DNA of 60,133 nucleotides. Source: Streptomyces varsoviensis (GTDB lineage Bacteria; Actinomycetota; Actinomycetes; Streptomycetales; Streptomycetaceae). The notes below the pieces were generated by a model. The model saw nothing but the letters and a program-made list of their open reading frames with translations. It had not been told where the DNA came from and ran no database searches. The DNA is taken from positions 1 to 60,133 of the forward strand of contig NZ_JOBF01000032.1 of NCBI RefSeq assembly GCF_000718635.1. Reading direction: 5' to 3'. Positions 55,173 to 60,133 of this stretch are shown here, in pieces (position 1 is the stretch's first letter; every line of letters starts with the position of its first letter). The translations under genes were made by a program, and so were the position numbers.

Positions 55173-58100
55173 GTGCCTGACTGGATCTCCTTCTCATGCG
55201 CCGGTGTTGTGCTGCTCCGTGCTCCGGCCCAGTCCTTGCGTCACGCCGCGGTCACTCACGCCGACATCGTGGAGGGCGACGCGGACGAGATCTCCGAGAG
55301 TGTGGGGTATCTGCGTTCGCTGGCCCGCGACGAGCTGTTGCGGGAGGCGGTGGGGGTCTCCAGTCCGTCTCTGGCGCGTCGTTGGGATGAGATTCTGCGC
55401 GGGGAGAAGGGGCGCGCTTCCGACGTGCGGCGGGTGGTGCGCGCGCTGACCGCGTACCGGTTGCGGATGGCGACGCGGTGCACGCCGTTCGGGCTGATGG
55501 CCGGGGTCGCGGTGGCGCGATTCGCGGACACCGCGGAGTCCGCTCGGGTGCGTGTGGGCACGGCGCACCGCAAGTCGGTGCGGCTGGAGCGGGGCTGGAT
55601 CAGGGCGCTCGCGGCTTCCTGGACCACGAGGGCGGAGGTGCTGAACGAACTCCGGGTATCGGCCAACAACTTGTGTCGTGTGCGCGGCGACCGTCTCGCG
55701 TTGTCGTATCTGCCTCTGGAGGATCAGAGCGGTGAGGCCGCCGCCCCGCAGGAGGGGGTGCGCGAGGTCAACGTCCGTCACACCGAAGCGGTGCGGGCCG
55801 CGCTGGAGGCGGTGCGGGACAGGCCGTTGCGCTACCCGGAGCTGAGGCGGCGGTTGGCCCAGCGGTTCCCCGCGGCCCCGAGGGGCGCGGTCGACCGCAT
55901 GCTGGGCGAGCTGATCAGAAAGGAATTCCTGCTCACCGATCTTCGCCCACCGGCGGAGACGCCAGACGCGGGGCGGCACGTACTGGACGCTCTCGCCGCT
56001 GTGGACCCTTCCGCGTTCCCGGACCCGGCCGCACTGGGCGATGTCGTCCGTTCCCTCTCCGACTACGCGGCCGCGCCGCTGGGGCAGGGTCACAGCGCCT
56101 GGCGTGACATCGTCTCGCGGATGCACCGGCTGCGGCCCGCGCAGCGGGGTGTGCAAGTGGACCTGGCTCTGGACGCGAGCGTGCGGCTACCGCCCGCGGT
56201 GGCCGCGGAGGCCGAGCGGGCGGCGGACCTCCTGTGGCGGCTCGCCCCGGACTCCCCCGGTTCCACGGCACTCGGCGAATACCACAGGGAGTTCGTGGAG
56301 CGTTACGGCACGGGGCGGGCCGTTTCCGTGACGGAGCTGCTGGACCCCGACGCCGGGCTGGGCGCGCCCGCCGGGTATGCGCAGCCGCCCAGTACGCGTA
56401 CCGCGCCGCCGGTGCCGTCCGACGCCACCGAGCGGGACCGGCTGATGATGGAACTCGCCCAGGAGGCGCTGCTCTCCGGCGCCGACGAGGTCGTGGTCGA
56501 TGAGGACGTGATCGAGCGAGCAGCCCGGTTCACCGGCGGCGCCCAGGAGCGGCGGCCGCCATCGGCCGAGCTGTTCGCCCAGCTTCTGGCGACCTCGGTG
56601 GAGGCGCTGCGGGAGGGGGAGTTCCGGCTGGTCCTGACGGGCGGCGCGGTGGGTTCGGCTGTCTCGACGTTCGGCCGGTTCGCCTACCTCCTTCCCGACG
56701 AGCCGCGGGCCTCGCTGGCCCAACTGGCCGAGGCGGGCGGCGGCGGGGACTCGGCGCCGGACGCGCTGCGCGCGCAACTCGTGTTCCAGGCCCGCCACGG
56801 CCGCGGCGACAACGTGGCCCAGGTCCCGCGGCTGCTGGAGCACATCGTTCCGGTGGGTGTGTTCGCCGACGCCTCCGAGCCCGGCACGCTGCCGCTGGAG
56901 AACCTCGCCGTCACCGCCGGTCCGCGGCGGCTGCGGATCGTGGAGACCGGCAGCGGCCGGGAGGTGCTGCCGACCGTGCTGCACCGGCTCAACACCCACT
57001 CCCTGGCCCCCAACGCCGTACGCCTGCTGGCCGAGATCGGCCGGGGCGAGGTCCGCGGCGTCCACTGGGACTGGGGTCAGGCCGGGAACCTGCCGTACGT
57101 ACCGCGAGTGCGCTACGGGCGCGTCGTCCTCGCTCCGGCACGCTGGCGCCCCTCCGAGGCCGTCCGGGACCAGGACGCGCCGTTCGGCGAATGGGCCGAC
57201 GCGGTGCACGCGTGGCGCAAGCGCTGGCGGGTGCCCGACCGGATCTGCTCGGTCTACACGGACCAGCGCCTCGAACTCGACCTGACCCGCCCGCTCCATC
57301 TGCGGCTGCTGCGGCACGAGTTGAAACGCCGCCCCGCCACCGTGGTGCAGGAACTGCTGGACCCGGACGGGTCGGGCGCGGGGTGGCTGACCGGCCCGGA
57401 CGGCCCGCACCGCAACGAACTGGTGATCCCTCTGGTGGCGCGGCCGGCCCCGGACGCGCCTGCCGAGCGGCCCGCCGCTCCGCCCCTCCGGGAACCGGGC
57501 CGGCGGGAACCAGCCGGCCCCTCGCCCCGGCGGCAGCACGACTTCGCACACGCCCCGGGCGGCGAATGGCTGTACGCCACCGTCCACTGCACCGCCGCCC
57601 GGCACGACGAACTGCTCGCGCGCTCCATGAACTCCCTGCTCGCCGGGGTGCCCGAGGAGGTGGACCGCTGGTTCTTCATCCGGTACCGGGACCTGGACGA
57701 CCACCTGCGGCTACGGTTCCACGGCACGCCCGAGGCGCTGTCCTCGGAGGTGCTGCCGCACCTGCACCGCTGGGCCGCCACGCTCCGCGCGAACCGCCTG
57801 ATCCGCGGCTTCGACCTGCACATGTACGACCCCGAGCTGGAACGTTACGGAGGCCCGGAGGCCATCGCGGCGGCCGAACGGTTCTTCCACGCCGACAGCA
57901 CCGCGGCCCTCGAAGCGCTCGCGCTGCGGGAATCAGGCCGCCTCTCCCTGGAGCCCGTACTGATCGCGGCAGCCGGGCAGGCACACCTCGCCCGCACCTT
58001 CTGGAGCGCGTACGACACCGCGCACGGCACCGTGTACGACGGCCCGTACGACACCGCGCCCGGCTTCCCGAACGGCCGCGAGCCCTCCTGGATCTCGCGG

Positions 58101-58454
58101 GTCCTCGACACCGTCCCCCGCGGTGCGATGCACCGGGCATTCCAGGAACGCAGGCGCGAAGCCCTCGATCTGGTCGACGCCGGCGGAAGCTGGGAGGGGC
58201 TGCGCGCCCGCCCCGGGGGCGAGGAGCTGCTGGCCGCCTGGCAAGCTCGCGCGGCGGCCCTGACCGACTACGCGCACATCCTGCGCGACCTCGGCGACCG
58301 CGGCTGGACACCGGCCACCTCCGTATTCCTGTCCCTGCTCCACATGCACCACAACCGGCTCATCGGCATCAACCCCGAGGCGGAGCAAGCCGCGACGGCG
58401 ATCATGCGCGGAGCCCTGCAAGCCCACCGCGACCACGTCAGGAACACCACGTGA
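55173..58454 (+). CDS. lanB: Class I lanthipeptide dehydratase (full-length LanB)
   Basis: A 1093-residue LanB that dehydrates Ser/Thr of the precursor by tRNA-dependent glutamylation and elimination. The N-terminal glutamylation domain shows RMATRCTPFGLMAG near 98-111. The C-terminal elimination (SpaB_C) domain shows WFFIRYRDLDDHLRLRFHG near 832. An uncharged Pro/Ala linker joins them. Both domains are on one chain, unlike split thiopeptide enzymes. GTG 55173 was chosen for the PDWISFSCAG start; its ribosome site is only AAGAGAG. The stop overlaps lanC (GTGA). Confidence 0.9.
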   Translation: MPDWISFSCAGVVLLRAPAQSLRHAAVTHADIVEGDADEISESVGYLRSLARDELLREAVGVSSPSLARRWDEILRGEKGRASDVRRVVRALTAYRLRMATRCTPFGLMAGVAVARFADTAESARVRVGTAHRKSVRLERGWIRALAASWTTRAEVLNELRVSANNLCRVRGDRLALSYLPLEDQSGEAAAPQEGVREVNVRHTEAVRAALEAVRDRPLRYPELRRRLAQRFPAAPRGAVDRMLGELIRKEFLLTDLRPPAETPDAGRHVLDALAAVDPSAFPDPAALGDVVRSLSDYAAAPLGQGHSAWRDIVSRMHRLRPAQRGVQVDLALDASVRLPPAVAAEAERAADLLWRLAPDSPGSTALGEYHREFVERYGTGRAVSVTELLDPDAGLGAPAGYAQPPSTRTAPPVPSDATERDRLMMELAQEALLSGADEVVVDEDVIERAARFTGGAQERRPPSAELFAQLLATSVEALREGEFRLVLTGGAVGSAVSTFGRFAYLLPDEPRASLAQLAEAGGGGDSAPDALRAQLVFQARHGRGDNVAQVPRLLEHIVPVGVFADASEPGTLPLENLAVTAGPRRLRIVETGSGREVLPTVLHRLNTHSLAPNAVRLLAEIGRGEVRGVHWDWGQAGNLPYVPRVRYGRVVLAPARWRPSEAVRDQDAPFGEWADAVHAWRKRWRVPDRICSVYTDQRLELDLTRPLHLRLLRHELKRRPATVVQELLDPDGSGAGWLTGPDGPHRNELVIPLVARPAPDAPAERPAAPPLREPGRREPAGPSPRRQHDFAHAPGGEWLYATVHCTAARHDELLARSMNSLLAGVPEEVDRWFFIRYRDLDDHLRLRFHGTPEALSSEVLPHLHRWAATLRANRLIRGFDLHMYDPELERYGGPEAIAAAERFFHADSTAALEALALRESGRLSLEPVLIAAAGQAHLARTFWSAYDTAHGTVYDGPYDTAPGFPNGREPSWISRVLDTVPRGAMHRAFQERRREALDLVDAGGSWEGLRARPGGEELLAAWQARAAALTDYAHILRDLGDRGWTPATSVFLSLLHMHHNRLIGINPEAEQAATAIMRGALQAHRDHVRNTT

Positions 58455-59965
58455 CCGCCGCCGGCGAAGTGAGCGCCGCACGACCAGGAGGAGCGGCGAC
58501 CGGGGCACGGGCGGCCGGAGCGGAGCCGGCGGGGACAGGAGAGGCCAGGTCAGGGACCGCCGGGAAGCTGCGCGCCATCATGGACGACCTGGCCGAGCGG
58601 CTCATCGACCCGGAGTACGTGGCGGCCGCCGCGACCGCGCCCGGGAACGTCGACCAGCATCCCGGCAGCCCGCAGGCGAGTCCGCCGTGGCGCCCGCTGG
58701 GGCTGGGCGAGTCTCACGCCGGCGTCGCCCTGCTGTGCGCCGAGCTCTCGCACCACGACAGCCGCCTGCGGCGTGCCGCGCACGCGCATTTGGCAGCCGC
58801 CGCCCGAGGGCTGCGCCGGCCGGCCGGAGCGGGGCTGTTCGGCGGCACCGCCTCCCTCGCCTTCGCCGCCCTCACCTCCCGGCACGGCGACGACGACTAC
58901 GCCGACCTGCTCGCCACCCTCGACGCCCAGGTGACCAACCAACTGCGCGCCCTGCTCTCCCAGGAGGCGCAGCGGCTGGCCGCACGCCGTCCCGGCGTCG
59001 ACATGCACAGCTACGACGTCGTCTCCGGCGCCACCGGACTGGGGCGCTATCTGCTGCTCCGCGGCGACGCACACCGGCCCCTGCTCAGCGACACCCTGGC
59101 CTACCTGGTCCGCCTCACCGAACCCGTGACCGCGCACGGACGTCAGGTGCCGGGCTGGTGGGTCCCGACGAAGCCGGGGGCCGGGCCGGAGTATCCCCGC
59201 GGCCACTTCAACCTCGGGCTGGCGCACGGCATCAGCGGCCCCCTGGCCCTGCTCTCCCTCGCCTGGCGGCAAGGCGTACGCGTGCCCGGTCAGCGGAGGG
59301 CCGTCATCCGCATCGTCGACGACCTCGTCGGCCGACGGACCGCGCACGGCCTGTGGCCCGGCCCCGTCGACTTCGATGCCTTCGATGCCTTCGACCCCTC
59401 CGACGCTCCCGCCCCCTCCGACCCCTCCGACCCTTCCGACCCTTCCGACGCTTCCGACGCTTCCGACGCTTCCGACGCTTCCGGCAACGGACACGACACA
59501 CAGGCCCACCAGGTGCCCAGAGTCGCCTGGTGTTACGGGACTCCCGGGACCGCCCGCGCGATCCAGCTCGCCGGCCTGGCCATGGAGCGCGCCGACTGGC
59601 AAGACCTGGCCGTCGACGCCATGGCGGCGGCCCTCGGGCGGCCGGTGCGGGAGTCCGTGTCCGACAGTTCGCTGTGTCACGGCTGGGCGGGCGTGCTCCA
59701 CGTCGCCGGCTTGATGGCCCGGGACAGCGGAAGCCGCCGGCTCGCCGGCCGACTGCCCGCGCTGGCCTCGTCCCTGGGGTCCGCCTACCGGCCCGGCGCC
59801 CCCTTCGGATACGTCTACAACCACGCCGTCCTCGGCCCCGGAGTCCGGAACGCAGTCCATCGCGCGGGCTTCCTGGAGGGCAGCGCCGGCATCGCCCTCG
59901 CCCTCCACGCCTACCTCGGGGACCGCCCCGCCTCCCCCTGGGATGCGGCCCTGCTCGTGGCATGA
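58451..59965 (+). CDS. lanC: Lanthionine cyclase (LanC) with an Asp-Ser repeat insert
   Basis: A 504-residue cyclase that adds Cys thiols to dehydrated residues. Zinc ligands are Cys361 (WCYGTPG), Cys409 and His410 (LCHGWAG); GHFNLGLAHGISG supports the family. It is longer than typical LanC for two reasons: an Ala/Gly-rich lead of about 40 residues, and an insert near 307-345 made of repeated DFDAF, PSD and ASD units just before the first zinc cysteine. GTG 58451 overlaps the lanB stop. Transport and protease genes are not in the window. Confidence 0.9.
   Translation: MTAAGEVSAARPGGAATGARAAGAEPAGTGEARSGTAGKLRAIMDDLAERLIDPEYVAAAATAPGNVDQHPGSPQASPPWRPLGLGESHAGVALLCAELSHHDSRLRRAAHAHLAAAARGLRRPAGAGLFGGTASLAFAALTSRHGDDDYADLLATLDAQVTNQLRALLSQEAQRLAARRPGVDMHSYDVVSGATGLGRYLLLRGDAHRPLLSDTLAYLVRLTEPVTAHGRQVPGWWVPTKPGAGPEYPRGHFNLGLAHGISGPLALLSLAWRQGVRVPGQRRAVIRIVDDLVGRRTAHGLWPGPVDFDAFDAFDPSDAPAPSDPSDPSDPSDASDASDASDASGNGHDTQAHQVPRVAWCYGTPGTARAIQLAGLAMERADWQDLAVDAMAAALGRPVRESVSDSSLCHGWAGVLHVAGLMARDSGSRRLAGRLPALASSLGSAYRPGAPFGYVYNHAVLGPGVRNAVHRAGFLEGSAGIALALHAYLGDRPASPWDAALLVA
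59369..59487 (+). repeat. In-frame 9-bp and 6-bp tandem repeats inside lanC
   Basis: Units such as GACCCTTCC and GACGCTTCC repeat head to tail, coding Asp-Pro-Ser and Asp-Ala-Ser. All lengths are multiples of three, so copy-number changes would keep the frame. Confidence 0.8.
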
Positions 59966-60133
59966 CGCCAAGGCGAAGCCTCGGACAGCCCCAACGCTCC
60001 CTCAGAGCAGAGGGCTTCCTGCGGACCGCCCGCCCGTTATGTTTTCCGCGGCTCCGCAATGGGGCCGCTGGCCTCCGGGTCCGGCATGACTGTTGCCCCC
60101 TGTCGAAGGGATGACCTGGGGGGTGGTGTCACC
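59966..60133 (+). other. Right-edge region after lanC, possible start of a further gene
   Basis: Two weak hairpins are present: CCCTC/GAGGG at 59999-60014 and GCGGC/GCCGC at about 60047-60068. An open frame from ATG 60111 runs off the edge, but AAGGG directly abuts it. A later GTG after GGGGGG is equally possible. Nothing can be assigned. Confidence 0.3.

Overview
The window reads as a chromosomal segment of a Streptomyces or a close relative. GC is very high, third codon positions are almost all G or C, GTG and TTG starts are common, and many gene pairs overlap by ATGA or GTGA. It carries genera-typical families: a conservon, an NsdA-like regulator, an orphan DUF397 protein, a SpoIIE-type phosphatase and an FxLD lanthipeptide locus. 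The left edge holds the leader and a promoter of an rRNA operon that runs leftward out of the window. No tRNA, insertion sequence or CRISPR array was seen.

Layout. 0.4-2.6 kb: crr-ptsI, the general PTS arm. 2.7-5.8 kb: an unknown protein and acetoacetyl-CoA synthetase on the minus strand. 6.1-9.7 kb: a GH31 glycosidase and a secreted VanX-type peptidase. 10-12.3 kb: glpF-glpK. 12.4-16.6 kb: a minus-strand conservon (cvnA-B-C-D, with D detached by 290 bp). 17-19.2 kb: a small membrane protein, then a coupled pair of EgtD-like methyltransferase and two-helix membrane protein. 19.2-26.7 kb: a three-gene MukBEF/Wadjet-like SMC operon with no nuclease gene. 26.7-36.3 kb: a complete 5-oxoproline (pyroglutamate) locus with peptidase, DUF969/DUF979 permease, GntR regulator, PxpABC and a second, eukaryotic-type 5-oxoprolinase. 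36.4-45.9 kb: HEAT-repeat protein, PAS-SpoIIE phosphatase, NsdA-like regulator, an APH-fold kinase with a TTA codon, a cell-wall amidase, a hypothetical protein and DUF397. 46.0-52.3 kb: a sterol side-chain module (Ltp3-, Ltp4-, DUF35-, EchA19- and FadD19-like) with a KstR-type box in the divergent promoter. 52.4-54.7 kb: secreted chorismate mutase and PaaK-type ligase. 54.8 kb to the right edge: a class I lanthipeptide locus (lanA-lanB-lanC) that continues past the window.

How the genes work together. The 5-oxoproline locus joins release of pyroglutamate from peptides, transport, and two alternative ATP-dependent ring-opening enzymes. Two near-identical operators sit inside the promoter spacers of its divergent operons and should bind the GntR protein. 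The sterol module keeps the mycobacterial DUF35-Ltp4-Ltp3 order, and its echA19/fadD19 pair diverges as in mycobacteria, which points to C-24 branched sterol side chains. The lanthipeptide precursor has an FxLD leader and a threefold TCxx core, followed by a full-length dehydratase and a cyclase.

The stretches most likely to hold something little described are the SMC operon with the adjoining methyltransferase/membrane pair, the lanthipeptide locus, and several spaced repeat arrays in promoters.
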